A stretch of 35,699 bases of DNA from Candidatus Berkelbacteria bacterium. GTDB lineage: Bacteria > Patescibacteriota > UBA1384 > JACPKC01. This document shows, piece after piece, positions 17,192 through 26,212 of the stretch. The notes under the pieces were generated by a model, which saw nothing but the letters and a program-made list of their open reading frames with translations, was not told the DNA's origin and did no database searches. Both the position numbers and the translations under genes were made by a program. How positions within the stretch are numbered: the first letter of the stretch is position 1; each line of letters opens with the position of its first letter. The stretch spans positions 1 to 35,699 of the forward strand of contig JAGQLE010000009.1 of NCBI GenBank assembly GCA_020429585.1, in the 5' to 3' direction.

Positions 17192-17742
17192 TTCTTAGCC
17201 TTTTCCCTGTCTTTCTTGTCATCCTTGACAGATTTTTCCGGAGTATCAGCTTTTTTGACTTTTGCTTTAGATTTAGCTTTGACAACACTCATTTCGTCCA
17301 AAGTCTTAATGGTTGCCCGAACATTATTAATTTTATTACTTGAGCCAATGATTTTAGAAAGAATATTTCTAATACCAGCTAGCTCAATAACGGCCCGCAC
17401 TGCTCCACCGGCAATAATCGAGGTACCAGCAGCTGCTGGCTTTAAGAATACCTGTGCTCCGCCGAATTTAACTGTAACTTCGTGAGGAATTGTGTCGTTA
17501 ACAATCGGTACTTCGATTAAATCTCGCTTAGCAACTTTAACTGCTTTTTTAACTGCCGACTGAACATCGCCAGCTTTACCTAGGCCCATACCGACTTTAC
17601 CTTTGCGGTTACCGATTACGACCAAGGCGCGAAATCTCATTCGCTTACCGCCCTTAACGGTTCGAGAAACTCGATCGATCTCAATCACTCGCTCTTCGAA
17701 TTCCTTTTTTTCCTTTTCTCGTGGTTGCGACTCTTTTGCCAT
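17188..17742 (-). CDS. rpsE: 30S ribosomal protein S5
   Basis: Small-subunit protein uS5 involved in decoding fidelity, 184 residues. Core motifs are [36 protein letters not shown] and the C-terminal [18 protein letters not shown]. Beyond about residue 155 it has a tail made mostly of Lys, Asp, Ala and Ser that the family does not usually have. It is followed directly by rplO. Confidence 0.97.
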   Translation of the reverse strand: MAKESQPREKEKKEFEERVIEIDRVSRTVKGGKRMRFRALVVIGNRKGKVGMGLGKAGDVQSAVKKAVKVAKRDLIEVPIVNDTIPHEVTVKFGGAQVFLKPAAAGTSIIAGGAVRAVIELAGIRNILSKIIGSSNKINNVRATIKTLDEMSVVKAKSKAKVKKADTPEKSVKDDKKDREKAKK

Positions 17743-17750
17743 AATTCTCC

Positions 17751-18074
17751 TTAGAAACTCAGACCGTTTTCTCGGGCTACAGCTGCCAACTCAGCAATTT
17801 GCCCGTGATACTTAAAACCTCGTCGATCAAAAACAACTGTCTTGACACCAAGCTTATCGGCAGCCTGAGCTAATTGCTTACCAAGCTCAGTAGCAATTTC
17901 TTTGCTCTTCAAAGTTTTACTTGTGGCTTGGGCCAGAGTTTTACCCGAAGAATCATCGATTAGTTGCCAGCCCAAATGGCGGTTGGATTTTTCGATACTT
18001 ACTCGGGGTCGCTCAGCAGTGCCTTTAACCAAAACCCTTCTAATTCGGTTTATTCTACTTTCTTGTCTATTCAT
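17751..18074 (-). CDS. rplR: 50S ribosomal protein L18
   Basis: 5S rRNA-binding protein uL18, 107 residues, slightly short. RIRRVLVKGTAERPRVSI, the LIDDSSGKTLAQATSK segment and the C-terminal VVFDRRGFKYHGQIAELAAV are typical. It starts nine bases after rplF and ends eight before rpsE. Confidence 0.97.
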   Translation of the reverse strand: MNRQESRINRIRRVLVKGTAERPRVSIEKSNRHLGWQLIDDSSGKTLAQATSKTLKSKEIATELGKQLAQAADKLGVKTVVFDRRGFKYHGQIAELAAVARENGLSF

Positions 18075-18083
18075 AATTCAACC

Positions 18084-18638
18084 TTATGCAGCCCCGCCCG
18101 CAGCCTTTGCTGCCTTACCAGCCTTACGGCGTACGTGTTCGCCAACATACCTAATTCCCTTGCCTTTATACGGCTCAGGTGGACGAACGGATCTGATATT
18201 AGCGGCAACTTGCCCCACTAATTGCTTGTCTAATCCAGCAACGGAAATAATATTTTTTTGAACCTTAAGTTCAATTCCTTCTGGAGCTTCAATCAAAACT
18301 GGATGGGAGTAGCCAACTACTAGTTCAAGGTCTTTGCCTTTATTACTAGCTCTATATCCAACACCTTGAATTTCTAGGTTTCTAGTAAATCCATCCTTAA
18401 CGCCCGTCATTAAGTTGGAAACAAGTCGAATAACCGTACCTCTGAGCGCGGAAGTTAGTTTGTTGTTGGTTGTAGCTTTAGCTACGCTGACCTGGCCGTC
18501 ATTAACCTCAACTTTAATCGCTGGATGAAGATCAAGACTCAACTCGCCCTTTGGTCCTTTAGCTTTAACAGTAGAATCAACAATAGTTAACTCCACTCCT
18601 TCTGGAATGCTAATTACTCTACTTCCGACTCGACTCAT
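18084..18638 (-). CDS. rplF: 50S ribosomal protein L6
   Basis: Large-subunit protein uL6 near the GTPase-associated centre, 184 residues, with its two related alpha/beta domains. SRVGSRVISIPEGVELTI opens it and VRPPEPYKGKGIRYVGEHVR closes the second domain. A short Ala/Gly-rich tail follows. Overlaps the rpsH stop by four bases. Confidence 0.97.
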   Translation of the reverse strand: MSRVGSRVISIPEGVELTIVDSTVKAKGPKGELSLDLHPAIKVEVNDGQVSVAKATTNNKLTSALRGTVIRLVSNLMTGVKDGFTRNLEIQGVGYRASNKGKDLELVVGYSHPVLIEAPEGIELKVQKNIISVAGLDKQLVGQVAANIRSVRPPEPYKGKGIRYVGEHVRRKAGKAAKAAGGAA

Positions 18639-19033
18639 GACAATACCTCACAGAGTACTTCCCCGCCGGTCTTTCGTCGTTTAGCATCCTGCCCGGTCAT
18701 AATTCCATGAGGCGTCGAAACAACGACGACTCCAAAACCACCCCTTGGCTTAGGAATATTATTAACGCGAACATAAACTCTGAAGCCAGGCTTAGAAACG
18801 CGTTTGATCGAAGAAATGGCTGGTTTGCCGTCAGAGTAATACTTGAGCTCGATCTTAATTTCTTTCTTTTGAGAATCTTCGTTTTCTACAATCGAAGTAC
18901 CCTCAACAAATTCCTTTTTAGCCAAGAGTTCAGCAATTTCAAGCTTGAGGCCAGAATAAGGAACAATAACCTCGGGCTTACCCAAGACTAAGGCGTTTCT
19001 AATTATCGTCAACATATCTGCAATTGGATCCAT
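18635..19033 (-). CDS. rpsH: 30S ribosomal protein S8
   Basis: Primary 16S rRNA binder uS8, 132 residues, and in many bacteria the translational repressor of the spc operon. DPIADMLTIIRNA at the start, SKPGFRVYV and the C-terminal VVSTPHGIMTGQDAKRRKTGGE-type region identify it. A GGAG ribosome site precedes the ATG. The 40-base gap to rpsN is the largest in this part of the cluster. Confidence 0.97.
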   Translation of the reverse strand: MDPIADMLTIIRNALVLGKPEVIVPYSGLKLEIAELLAKKEFVEGTSIVENEDSQKKEIKIELKYYSDGKPAISSIKRVSKPGFRVYVRVNNIPKPRGGFGVVVVSTPHGIMTGQDAKRRKTGGEVLCEVLS

Positions 19034-19073
19034 CAGAACTCCATTCCAAATTCGAATTGAGAAATTTTATTGT

Positions 19074-19259
19074 TTACCATGATGATTTTACTACCCCAGG
19101 GATTTCACCCTTACTTGCCCGTTCTCGAAAACAAATTCGACATAAACCAAACCGTCGCAAATAACCCCTATTTCGACCGCAAATACCGCATCTATTAACA
19201 GTCCGGGTCGAGAACTTTGGTTGACGCTTTGCTTTAGCAATAAGTGCTTTTCGGGCCAT
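19074..19259 (-). CDS. rpsN: 30S ribosomal protein S14, zinc type
   Basis: Short zinc-binding form of uS14 (often called rpsZ), 61 residues. Two CXXC pairs, [20 protein letters not shown], bind zinc, and the tail [11 protein letters not shown] is conserved. Its ATG sits directly at the rplE stop. Confidence 0.97.
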   Translation of the reverse strand: MARKALIAKAKRQPKFSTRTVNRCGICGRNRGYLRRFGLCRICFRERASKGEIPGVVKSSW

Positions 19260-19816
19260 TATTCATCTCCTTGTGTTTCTCGCTTAACGAGCGGGAAGCC
19301 AAATGATCTTAAAAGTTGTTCGCCTTGGTCATCAGTTTGAGCCGAAGTAACAATCGTAATAGCAATTCCATACAATTCTCGGGCGTTTTCCTGATCTACT
19401 TCTGGAAAAACAGTATGTTCCTTGATGCCGAACGAATAGTTGCCCTTACCGTCAAAGCCGGCCAGTGGCAAACCACGAAAATCGCGAATTCGAGGCAAAG
19501 ATACCCTAACTAATCTCTCCAGAAAGTCATACATTCGTTGTCCGCGCAAAGTTACAGCTGAGCCAATTACCTCTCCCTGTCTTAATTTGAAGCCGGCAAT
19601 TGCTTTGCGGGCCTTACGCTCAGCTGACTTCTGGCCAGTGATAACGGCTAAATCCTGGTTAACGGTTTCAAGAATTTTATCGGTTTTTCGACGGGATCCA
19701 AGACCAACATTAACAACGATCTTTAAAACCTGAGGGGTTTGGTAAAGATTTTTTAAGCCAAGCTCTTCCTTAAGCTTAGGTCTAATATCCGCATTGTAAG
19801 TATTCTTATAGCTCAT
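19259..19816 (-). CDS. rplE: 50S ribosomal protein L5
   Basis: 5S rRNA-binding protein uL5, 185 residues. [19 protein letters not shown], the [20 protein letters not shown] segment, and [20 protein letters not shown] are typical. It overlaps the rplX stop by one base (TAATG). Confidence 0.97.
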   Translation of the reverse strand: MSYKNTYNADIRPKLKEELGLKNLYQTPQVLKIVVNVGLGSRRKTDKILETVNQDLAVITGQKSAERKARKAIAGFKLRQGEVIGSAVTLRGQRMYDFLERLVRVSLPRIRDFRGLPLAGFDGKGNYSFGIKEHTVFPEVDQENARELYGIAITIVTSAQTDDQGEQLLRSFGFPLVKRETQGDE

Positions 19817-20145
19817 TATTTAGCCTTCCTGCCGGCATCGATTCCTGCTTGGCATCGCCGGCAGACTCTAATCTTCGAACCATCTTCTAGAGATTTGTGT
19901 CCGATTCTGGTTGGCTTGCCACATGATGAGCAAATCACCATTGCGTTACTTGCAGTAATCGGACCCGGGAAATCTACAACGCCACCGTGAGGATGTTTAG
20001 GAGTTGGCTTGGCGTGTTTTTTGAGAATGTTGACGCCTTCTACTACTAATCTGTTATCACCGATTAGAACTTTAAGGACTTTCCCCTTTTTGCCTCGGTC
20101 CTTACCGTTGGTAATTAAAACTGTATCGCCAGTCTTGATCTTCAT
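19816..20145 (-). CDS. rplX: 50S ribosomal protein L24 with zinc-ribbon end
   Basis: Assembly-initiating protein uL24, 109 residues. The KOW motif is at the start (KTGDTVLITNGKDRGKKGKV), followed by NILKKHAKPTPKHPHGGVVD. The C-terminal part has two cysteine pairs, CSSC and CRRC, about 20 residues apart, forming a likely zinc ribbon that E. coli L24 lacks. It overlaps the rplN stop by one base. Confidence 0.96.
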   Translation of the reverse strand: MKIKTGDTVLITNGKDRGKKGKVLKVLIGDNRLVVEGVNILKKHAKPTPKHPHGGVVDFPGPITASNAMVICSSCGKPTRIGHKSLEDGSKIRVCRRCQAGIDAGRKAK

Positions 20146-20513
20146 TACAGCACCTCCGGGGCAAGTGAAATAATCTTTTGAAAACCACGAGCTCGAACTT
20201 CGCGGGCAATAGGACCAGAAACTCGAGTCCCTACGGGCTCACCGTTCTCACCAATGATTACAACTGCATTATCATCAAAGGCAATAGTACTTCCATCTTG
20301 ACGCTGATAAGGATTTCGCTGACGCACAATTACAGCTCGAACCACTTCCTTTTTCTTAACAGTTCCGCGAGGAACTGCATCCTTAACAGAGGCGACGATA
20401 GTATCACCTAATTGGGCAGCATCGCGTTTACGATTTCCTAAGACAGTAATACACATTACTTCTTTTGCTCCTGAGTTATCTGCTACCTTAAGCCAAGTCT
20501 GAGGCTGAATCAT
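20145..20513 (-). CDS. rplN: 50S ribosomal protein L14
   Basis: Large-subunit protein uL14, 122 residues, exactly the usual length. The start [20 protein letters not shown] and the end [20 protein letters not shown] are highly conserved. It overlaps the rpsQ stop by four bases. Confidence 0.97.
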   Translation of the reverse strand: MIQPQTWLKVADNSGAKEVMCITVLGNRKRDAAQLGDTIVASVKDAVPRGTVKKKEVVRAVIVRQRNPYQRQDGSTIAFDDNAVVIIGENGEPVGTRVSGPIAREVRARGFQKIISLAPEVL

Positions 20514-20755
20514 TGGGACACCTCAACTACCTTTACAACTTTCCAGGATTTGCGCTTACTAATCGGTCGAGACTCTTTGATCTCTACTACATCTCCAACT
20601 TTAGCCTCTAGATCCGATTCAAGATGAGCCAACATTGACGTAGTGTCTCGGTAAGGCTTGCCATATAAGCGATGAGTTTTAGGCATATCAATAGCAACCC
20701 GCGCGGTTACGCCATGAATATGCTTGATTGTGCCAATTTTTGTCTTGATTGCCAT
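20510..20755 (-). CDS. rpsQ: 30S ribosomal protein S17
   Basis: Primary 16S rRNA binder uS17 with an OB fold, 81 residues. The ATG at 20755 is chosen because AGGA precedes it and [15 protein letters not shown] aligns with the family start. A longer in-frame reading from 20830 would overlap rpmC by 68 bases and adds non-conserved residues. [20 protein letters not shown] and [15 protein letters not shown] are typical. Confidence 0.95.
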   Translation of the reverse strand: MAIKTKIGTIKHIHGVTARVAIDMPKTHRLYGKPYRDTTSMLAHLESDLEAKVGDVVEIKESRPISKRKSWKVVKVVEVSQ

Positions 20756-20762
20756 AATATTC

Positions 20763-20978
20763 CTACTTTGTCTCAGCGAGAGACTTTTCCTTGAGAACAG
20801 TTTTGAGCTGAGCCAATTCACGGCGAGCAACTCTCAGGTCTTTAAGACTGCTAACAGTACCAAATCCGAGGTCAAATCTCAAGGTACGAATTGCTTCGTT
20901 ACGCTTGCCGATTTCCTCAGTAAGCTTTTTGGGATCGTACTTTCTAATACTAGTTAGAAATTTATTAGATTGGCTCAT
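20763..20978 (-). CDS. rpmC: 50S ribosomal protein L29
   Basis: Two-helix protein uL29 near the exit tunnel, 71 residues from the ATG at 20978. That start lies one base after the rplP stop and has GAAGG before it. A start at 20999 would add seven residues and overlap rplP. The LTEEIGKRNEAIRTLRFDLG and RVARRELAQLKTVL segments match the family. Confidence 0.92.
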   Translation of the reverse strand: MSQSNKFLTSIRKYDPKKLTEEIGKRNEAIRTLRFDLGFGTVSSLKDLRVARRELAQLKTVLKEKSLAETK

Positions 20979-20979
20979 C

Positions 20980-21390
20980 TTAACCTTCTCGCTTAACAAT
21001 CTTGGTCTTAACCGACAGCTTATGCATACCTAGACGCAAAGCCTCTCGTGCCACTTCCTCTGGTACGCCGTCGATCTCAAAAATAATTCGCCCCGGCTTA
21101 ATAACAGCTACAAAATGGTCCAGTGCGCCTTTACCGCTACCCATAGGTGATTCGGCGGCCGAAGCGGTTACAGGCTTGTCAGGAAAAATTCTAATCCAGA
21201 CCTGACCAGCTCTTTGCATATATCGAGTAATCGCACGACGAGCCGCTTCAATTTCTCTGGAGCTAAACCAGCCACTGCCAAGCGCCTTAAGACCGTAGCG
21301 GCCGAAGGCAATCTGACTACCCTTTAAAGCCTTACCGGCTCTCGAGCCACGATGTTGTTTTCGATGTTTTAGCTTTTTAGGAATTAACAT
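20980..21390 (-). CDS. rplP: 50S ribosomal protein L16
   Basis: Protein uL16 at the A-site/5S region, 136 residues. [40 protein letters not shown], the [20 protein letters not shown] segment and [20 protein letters not shown] are conserved. It lies five bases after rpsC. Confidence 0.97.
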   Translation of the reverse strand: MLIPKKLKHRKQHRGSRAGKALKGSQIAFGRYGLKALGSGWFSSREIEAARRAITRYMQRAGQVWIRIFPDKPVTASAAESPMGSGKGALDHFVAVIKPGRIIFEIDGVPEEVAREALRLGMHKLSVKTKIVKREG

Positions 21391-21395
21391 ATTAC

Positions 21396-22127
21396 CTACT
21401 CAACTATCCTGCGACCCTGAGGCTTAAGCGCGTCGGCTAACTTATCGCCTCGGTAAATCCAAACTTTAATACCAATAACCCCATAGGTGGTATGAGCGTC
21501 GACATGAGCATAATCGATATCGTTACGAAGAGTGGAAAGCGGCACTGTTCCTTCGGAAAACTTCTCAGTTCGGGCAATATCAGCGCCGTTTAGACGACCA
21601 GAAATCGAGACTCGAATACCCTTAGCGTTCCGTTGGACTGTTCTCTCAATCGCTTGCTTAATTGCTCGTCGATAAGCAATGCGCCGTTCGATCTGATTGG
21701 CGATTGACTGAGCAACCAGGCTAGAATGAAGTTCAGGAGCCTTGATTTCAACGATTTCAATCTTAAGCTTCATTGACTCAATGGTCTTTTGGTCCGCCGC
21801 ACTCTTAACATAAAGAGGAAAATTACGGTAGCGGAATGATTGGAGCTTGCGTTCTAATTGGACCCTCAATTCTTTAATGCCCGCGCCACCACGGCCAATG
21901 ACAATTCCTGGCTTACTGGTATGGATCATAATCATCAGCTCTTGGGAGTTGCGCTGAATTTCAACTCGTTCCACACCGGCATTATTACCGAATCTCTTAC
22001 TAAGCAGATCGCGAACAGCAGCGTCCTCAAGAATGTAATAGGCGATTAAATTATCTGCATACCAACGAGAACGCCATTGCTTAGTAAGCGGTAAACGGTT
22101 CGAAATTGGATTAGTCTTATGAGACAT
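21396..22127 (-). CDS. rpsC: 30S ribosomal protein S3
   Basis: Head protein uS3 at the mRNA entry site, 243 residues. [20 protein letters not shown] starts it; a KH domain with [15 protein letters not shown] follows, then the C-terminal domain with [15 protein letters not shown]-type sequence and [14 protein letters not shown]. It begins at the base next to the rplV stop. Confidence 0.97.
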   Translation of the reverse strand: MSHKTNPISNRLPLTKQWRSRWYADNLIAYYILEDAAVRDLLSKRFGNNAGVERVEIQRNSQELMIMIHTSKPGIVIGRGGAGIKELRVQLERKLQSFRYRNFPLYVKSAADQKTIESMKLKIEIVEIKAPELHSSLVAQSIANQIERRIAYRRAIKQAIERTVQRNAKGIRVSISGRLNGADIARTEKFSEGTVPLSTLRNDIDYAHVDAHTTYGVIGIKVWIYRGDKLADALKPQGRRIVE

Positions 22128-22574
22128 CTAGGCGTCCTTCTTTTTTACTGACTTGTCTTTACTGGCGGAAGTTGCCGTGGTTTTTGATTTAACCTTAGTC
22201 TCAACCGACTTCGCTTTCGGTCGGCTAGAAACATTGCCAGCAACTTCGACTTTTAACGTTAAATGAGAACCGCGCTTAGCGAACCGACTAGCTCGGCCTC
22301 GCCCCTTGATTCTGGTGCGATACATGCGAGCCGCTTCGTTACAGTAAATCTCTACCACTCTAACATCAGCCGGACGAGCCGATGGGCGACGATCTTTAGC
22401 AGCTGAAACTGAGGCCAAAAGTAATTTTTTAATTGGTTCACTGGTTGTATTAGGCAAGGCTTCGAGTTGCGCTACCGCAACAGGCACTGCCTGCCCTTTT
22501 TTGACATAGCCTAGTAAAGCTCGAAGTTTGCGAGGTGAGATTGGTAACTTATTGTAGTGAACAGTGATTTCCAT
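22128..22574 (-). CDS. rplV: 50S ribosomal protein L22
   Basis: Exit-tunnel protein uL22, 148 residues. The core (about 1-112) has the ISPRKLRALLGYVKKGQAV and the loop region RTRIKGRGRASRFAKRGSHL. A 35-residue tail of Lys, Ser, Thr and Ala follows and is outside the conserved fold. Located between rpsS and rpsC as usual. Confidence 0.96.
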   Translation of the reverse strand: MEITVHYNKLPISPRKLRALLGYVKKGQAVPVAVAQLEALPNTTSEPIKKLLLASVSAAKDRRPSARPADVRVVEIYCNEAARMYRTRIKGRGRASRFAKRGSHLTLKVEVAGNVSSRPKAKSVETKVKSKTTATSASKDKSVKKKDA

Positions 22575-22577
22575 TGT

Positions 22578-22856
22578 TTATCCCTGTGCTTCTTCGGATG
22601 CCATCTTACCGCCATGTCTTCTAAACTTGCGTGTTGGTGCAAACTCACCCAATTTGTGGCCAACCATATCTTCGACAACGGTCACGGTAATAAAATCTTT
22701 ACCATTGTGAACCTGAAAAATAAAACCAACCATTTCCGGCGAAATCGTACTGGATCGAGCCCAAGTCTTAATTGGGCTTCGTTTGCTATCGGCGCTCTGA
22801 ACTTTCTTTAATAATTTTGGATCAACATATGGACCCTTTTTTAGTGATCGACTCAT
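22578..22856 (-). CDS. rpsS: 30S ribosomal protein S19
   Basis: Head protein uS19, 92 residues. [39 protein letters not shown], and [18 protein letters not shown] are diagnostic. It is two bases from rplB and three from rplV. Confidence 0.97.
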   Translation of the reverse strand: MSRSLKKGPYVDPKLLKKVQSADSKRSPIKTWARSSTISPEMVGFIFQVHNGKDFITVTVVEDMVGHKLGEFAPTRKFRRHGGKMASEEAQG

Positions 22857-22858
22857 CT

Positions 22859-23698
22859 CTATTTCCTCTTCTTGGCTCGACGTCGAACAATAAAGACATC
22901 GGTTCTCTTATTGCGTCGAGTTTTTTTGCCAAGTGCTGGCTTACCCCAAGGCGTCTTAGGATGCTTCATACCAATCGGTTGCGATCCTTCTCCACCACCA
23001 TGAGGGTGATCATTAGGGTTCATCGCTTTACCGCGAACTTGCGGTCGCTTACCCATATGGCGCTTACGACCAGCTTTACCAATCTTAACTGCTCCATGGT
23101 CAGGATTACTTACAGTTCCAATTGAAGCATAGCAAGAGGCTAAAACCCGGCGAATCTCGCCTGAAGGCAATTTGACTTGCACATAGCGGCCGTCATCCTC
23201 GACTGCCATAATAGTTGCCGAAGTACCGGCCGAGCGAACCATAACACCACTCTTATTGGGATCAATAGCAATCTCGTAAATTGGATAACCCCGAGGAATT
23301 TTAGCAATCGGCATTCGATTGCCGGATTCTATTTTAGCTTTTTCCCCGTGCATTAATTCCTGACCGGTTTTCATCTCATTCGCGGCCAAAATATAGGCTT
23401 TAACACCGTTTTCATATTCAATTAAGGCAATATTCGCGCTACGATTTGGATCATATTCAAGTGCAATAATCTTAGCTTTCGTTGACGGACCCTGCTCGAG
23501 AGTTGAGATGAGACGGTATTTTCGCTTGGCTCCGCCACCACGATGACGAATACTAATACGGCCAAAGCGGTCGCGACCGGCGTGTTTTTTAAGCTTGGTA
23601 GTTAAAGACTTTTCAGGAGCCTTCTTGGTTAGCTGCTGCTTATTAACAGTCATACCCCGTTGACCAGGGGTCATTGGTCGACGCTTAATAATTGCCAT
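22859..23698 (-). CDS. rplB: 50S ribosomal protein L2
   Basis: Protein uL2, needed for subunit joining and peptidyl-transferase structure, 279 residues. [20 protein letters not shown] near the start and [18 protein letters not shown] near the end, including the conserved histidine, identify it. Its ATG overlaps the rplW stop by one base. Confidence 0.97.
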   Translation of the reverse strand: MAIIKRRPMTPGQRGMTVNKQQLTKKAPEKSLTTKLKKHAGRDRFGRISIRHRGGGAKRKYRLISTLEQGPSTKAKIIALEYDPNRSANIALIEYENGVKAYILAANEMKTGQELMHGEKAKIESGNRMPIAKIPRGYPIYEIAIDPNKSGVMVRSAGTSATIMAVEDDGRYVQVKLPSGEIRRVLASCYASIGTVSNPDHGAVKIGKAGRKRHMGKRPQVRGKAMNPNDHPHGGGEGSQPIGMKHPKTPWGKPALGKKTRRNKRTDVFIVRRRAKKRK

Positions 23699-24048
23699 TA
23701 CTTGTCCTTATCCTTCTTATCGGCTTTTTCGTCTTTGGCCTTATCTTCTTTTACGTCAGCATCTGGACTTGTTAGCTCAAAACCAGGGATTGACTGACCC
23801 TTCCTGAGCTTAACAACTGCCTTGACCTGAGTTTTGGTTTTACCGATTAATCGCCCTCGACGCTTAATCTTGCTTGGGCGCTTGGTAATATTTACATCTA
23901 AAACTTCAACCTTGTAAGCCTCAGCCACAGCTTTGGCAACACTAAGCTTATTTACCTGCTTAGGAATTTCGAAAGTATAAAAACCATTATGAGCTAAACT
24001 CATTGATTTTTCGGTAACAACTGGTTTTAAGCTAACTCGAATTGCCAT
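23698..24048 (-). CDS. rplW: 50S ribosomal protein L23
   Basis: Exit-port protein uL23, a docking site for trigger factor and SRP, 116 residues. The fold spans about residues 1-92 (VVTEKSMSLAHNGFYTFEIP, VLDVNITKRPSKIKRRGRLI). A tail made of Asp, Lys, Glu and Ala follows, which is unusual. It overlaps rplD by one base. Confidence 0.96.
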   Translation of the reverse strand: MAIRVSLKPVVTEKSMSLAHNGFYTFEIPKQVNKLSVAKAVAEAYKVEVLDVNITKRPSKIKRRGRLIGKTKTQVKAVVKLRKGQSIPGFELTSPDADVKEDKAKDEKADKKDKDK

Positions 24049-24695
24049 TACTTACCTTTCTTGGGTAAAGCTTTAGCCGTAAATTTACCCTCGGCTCGCT
24101 CAACCAAAATGTCGAGACTTGCTTTGTCAGCAACAATACCATCGGCAATCGCCACATCGGCAATTGAAACGTTAGCTGCAGTCCGAAGTTCTAAACCTGA
24201 CACATTGCGGACAGCCCGATTGAGTTGCTCATTTGATCGCTCAATTACAAGCAATAGTCGTTGTGGTAAATCATTACCCTTAAGAATTTCAATTAACTCT
24301 TTAGTTTTGCCGGTTTCTGGCCATTTATCAATTGAGTAGATTGCAGAATTATTTGCCTGCTCAGCTAAAGCAACAGCCAGGGCTTTGGTCTTGAATTTAC
24401 TAGAGAAACTAACTTTAAAGTTTCGCTCATTGGTTGGGCCAAAAGTGGTACCACCACCACGCCAAAGCGGAGAGCGGATTGAACCAGCCCTAGCCCGACC
24501 TGTTCCCTTTTGACGCCATGGTTTGCGGCCACCGCCCCTAATTAAGCCGCGAGTCTTAGAGTTAGCAACGGGAGCACGCCGATTGGCTTCGTATCCTCGA
24601 ATTGCTAAGGCAATGCTAATCTGATCTTCGGCAGTGAGATTCTTGGCCAAAGCTCTAACTACGCTATCTGTTTTACTCAGAACAGTGATCGCCAT
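24048..24695 (-). CDS. rplD: 50S ribosomal protein L4
   Basis: Protein uL4, with an extended loop lining the exit tunnel, 215 residues. The loop sequence RGGGRKPWRQKGTGRARAGS and SPLWRGGGTTFGP are highly conserved. In E. coli L4 represses the S10 operon; the leader upstream of rplC here has not been shown to carry such a site. It overlaps rplC by one base. Confidence 0.97.
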   Translation of the reverse strand: MAITVLSKTDSVVRALAKNLTAEDQISIALAIRGYEANRRAPVANSKTRGLIRGGGRKPWRQKGTGRARAGSIRSPLWRGGGTTFGPTNERNFKVSFSSKFKTKALAVALAEQANNSAIYSIDKWPETGKTKELIEILKGNDLPQRLLLVIERSNEQLNRAVRNVSGLELRTAANVSIADVAIADGIVADKASLDILVERAEGKFTAKALPKKGK

Positions 24696-25339
24696 TACTT
24701 ATCCTTCTTCTCTTCTTTAACTTGATGACGAGGCGAAGCTGAGATAACTACCTGAGCACCTTTAATACCAGGCAGAGAGCCTTTAACAACCAACAAATTC
24801 TCTTCGGGCAACACGTCTAATACTTCTAAATGCTTAACAGTAACTCTAGCAGCACCCATTTGACCGGCCATCTTCTTACCGGGAATAACCCGCTGTGGGT
24901 AAGTAGAACCGATCGAACCGGGACGGCGCTGATTCATGCCTCCATGTCCGCGTGGTCCGATTCTGAAGTTATGGCGCCTAACAGTTCCAGTAAAACCATG
25001 TCCTTTAGACTGAGAAGTAACATTTAAAATATCACCAGCTGTAAAATTCTTAACCGTTACTTCTTCGCCTAACTTCGGTGCAGCTTCTAGATCATCAACC
25101 CTAAACTCAATCAAATTACGTCCAACCTTTGCCTGTGAGGCTTTAAGGTGACCAAGTTGGGGTTTTTTAACGTTCTTAAGTTCACCGCAGCCAAGTTGAA
25201 CCGCAGAGTAGCCGTCTTTTTCTTGAGTTTTAACCTGAGTAACAACGCACGGCTCAGCCAATAAAACAGTTGCGCCAATCATCTTGCCGTTGTCGATTAC
25301 TCGAGTCATTCCAACTTTTTTAGCGATAATTGCTTTCAC
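24695..25339 (-). CDS. rplC: 50S ribosomal protein L3
   Basis: Protein uL3, one of two assembly initiators of the large subunit, 214 residues. The start codon is GTG (25337-25339) after GGAG. KVGMTRVIDNGKMIGATVLL, the GHGFTGTVRRHNFRIGPRGH region and RRPGSIGSTYPQRVIPGKKM are typical. It is the first gene of this transcript; rpsJ, its usual neighbour, lies 6.9 kb away. The predicted mRNA leader is about 110 bases. Confidence 0.97.
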   Translation of the reverse strand: MKAIIAKKVGMTRVIDNGKMIGATVLLAEPCVVTQVKTQEKDGYSAVQLGCGELKNVKKPQLGHLKASQAKVGRNLIEFRVDDLEAAPKLGEEVTVKNFTAGDILNVTSQSKGHGFTGTVRRHNFRIGPRGHGGMNQRRPGSIGSTYPQRVIPGKKMAGQMGAARVTVKHLEVLDVLPEENLLVVKGSLPGIKGAQVVISASPRHQVKEEKKDK

Positions 25340-25457
25340 GGTACTCCATTTTGACCTACAAATTTAACGTAAATAAATACGGCCGGAATCAGCATCCCTT
25401 CTTATGAGACCGATCTTCCGACAACTTTTTGATAATTTGTAAGGTCGTAACAGGGCT

Positions 25458-25486
25458 ATTTTAGGAGCTTTTCGAGCTCGTGTCAA
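25458..25486 (-). promoter_or_regulatory. Near-consensus sigma70-type promoter before rplC
   Basis: On the minus strand TTGACA (25481-25486), 17-base spacer, TAAAAT (25458-25463). Initiation is expected near 25451, giving a leader of about 110 bases to the GTG of rplC. It starts five bases past the T-run of the terminator of the preceding gene. Confidence 0.85.
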
Positions 25487-25490
25487 CAGT

Positions 25491-25521
25491 ATAAAAATGA
25501 CTTGGCCGAAGCCAAGTCATT
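25491..25521 (-). terminator. Intrinsic terminator with UUCG tetraloop
   Basis: Minus-strand RNA forms an 11-bp stem (arms 25511-25521 and 25496-25506) closed by a C(UUCG)G loop and followed by a short U-run (25493-25497). It overlaps the last stop codon of the deoxyribosyltransferase-like frame (25520-25522) and insulates it from the rplC promoter. Confidence 0.85.
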
Positions 25522-26158
25522 ACTCATTCTCAAAGTCCTTAATAAGAGCTGCAATCTGCTCTAAGCAGTCCTGCTCGGTTTGATATCGAACCTCGTTGGT
25601 AAAATGCATCGATCGAGCCAGTCGACTTGGTCTACGATCCCATCGAAAGATCTCTACCATCCGCCGACTCTCACCCTAGGCCGTCTCGATTCCAACTCCA
25701 TTAGAGGCGTAATCAAGAAAAACCAGCAGGCAACCGCATCGAGATACGACTCCCTCTTCGACTTTACGGATTTCGACCGGGGTAATATCAGGATTCTTAT
25801 CCGGGTCAAAATGCTCGAATGGTACGAAAATCGCATCTTCGTAGCCGCAAATATCACGTACTACTTGAGCAACCCTTGAGGCAAAATCGAAAATCTGACT
25901 TCTCTTAATTTTAAGATACTTCGCGAAAAGATTCTGGATTTCGTTCAATGAAGCAGTTGCCAAAAGGTCACGGTCCTGAGGATGCATTCCGCAAACATCT
26001 TCTGGCTCCAGTGGTATTGCTGTCATCGGCAACGATAAATAATATTTATACCGCCATTGCCTACTTAAATCCTCCCCAGCTTGTTCGTCGAACGTATTTG
26101 GAGTACTTCCCGCAGCAATGCTCGTTAGATCTCCTGGAAATTCCCTGTCAGCCCACAC
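25520..26158 (-). pseudogene. Nucleoside deoxyribosyltransferase-like gene interrupted by an in-frame amber codon
   Basis: A frame from a GTG at 26158 (GAGG seven bases upstream; an in-frame TAG just before it) gives 160 codons, then TAG at 25676-25678, then another 51 sense codons in the same frame to TAA at 25520-25522. YKYYLSLPMTA, ICGYEDAIFVPFEHFDPDKN, ITPVEIRKVEEGVV and CLLVFLDYASNGVGIETA resemble the nucleoside 2-deoxyribosyltransferase/TIR-like Rossmann group. The part after the amber (GESRRMVEIFRWDRRPSRLA and on) reads like the family's last helices, so the stop looks like a lesion. A restart at ATG 25660 is possible. The gene lies 54 bases after a nucleotidyltransferase and ends at a terminator. 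Confidence 0.6.
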
Positions 26159-26212
26159 AGCCTAACCTCATTCTCTTAAGATTCGGACCAAAGTCCTGCT
26201 CAAAGAAAAGAG

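Noticed and set aside
17087-18261. Plus-strand open frames opposite rplO, rpsE, rplR and rplF
   Set aside because: They mirror ribosomal protein genes, have unnatural composition and no start signals.
22772-23125. Plus-strand open frame opposite rplB and rpsS
   Set aside because: Antisense shadow of highly conserved genes.
25676-25678. Stop-codon recoding (TAG as an amino acid)
   Set aside because: TAG ends other intact genes in the window, such as ndh at 31126-31128, so general reassignment is unlikely; a lesion is the simpler reading.
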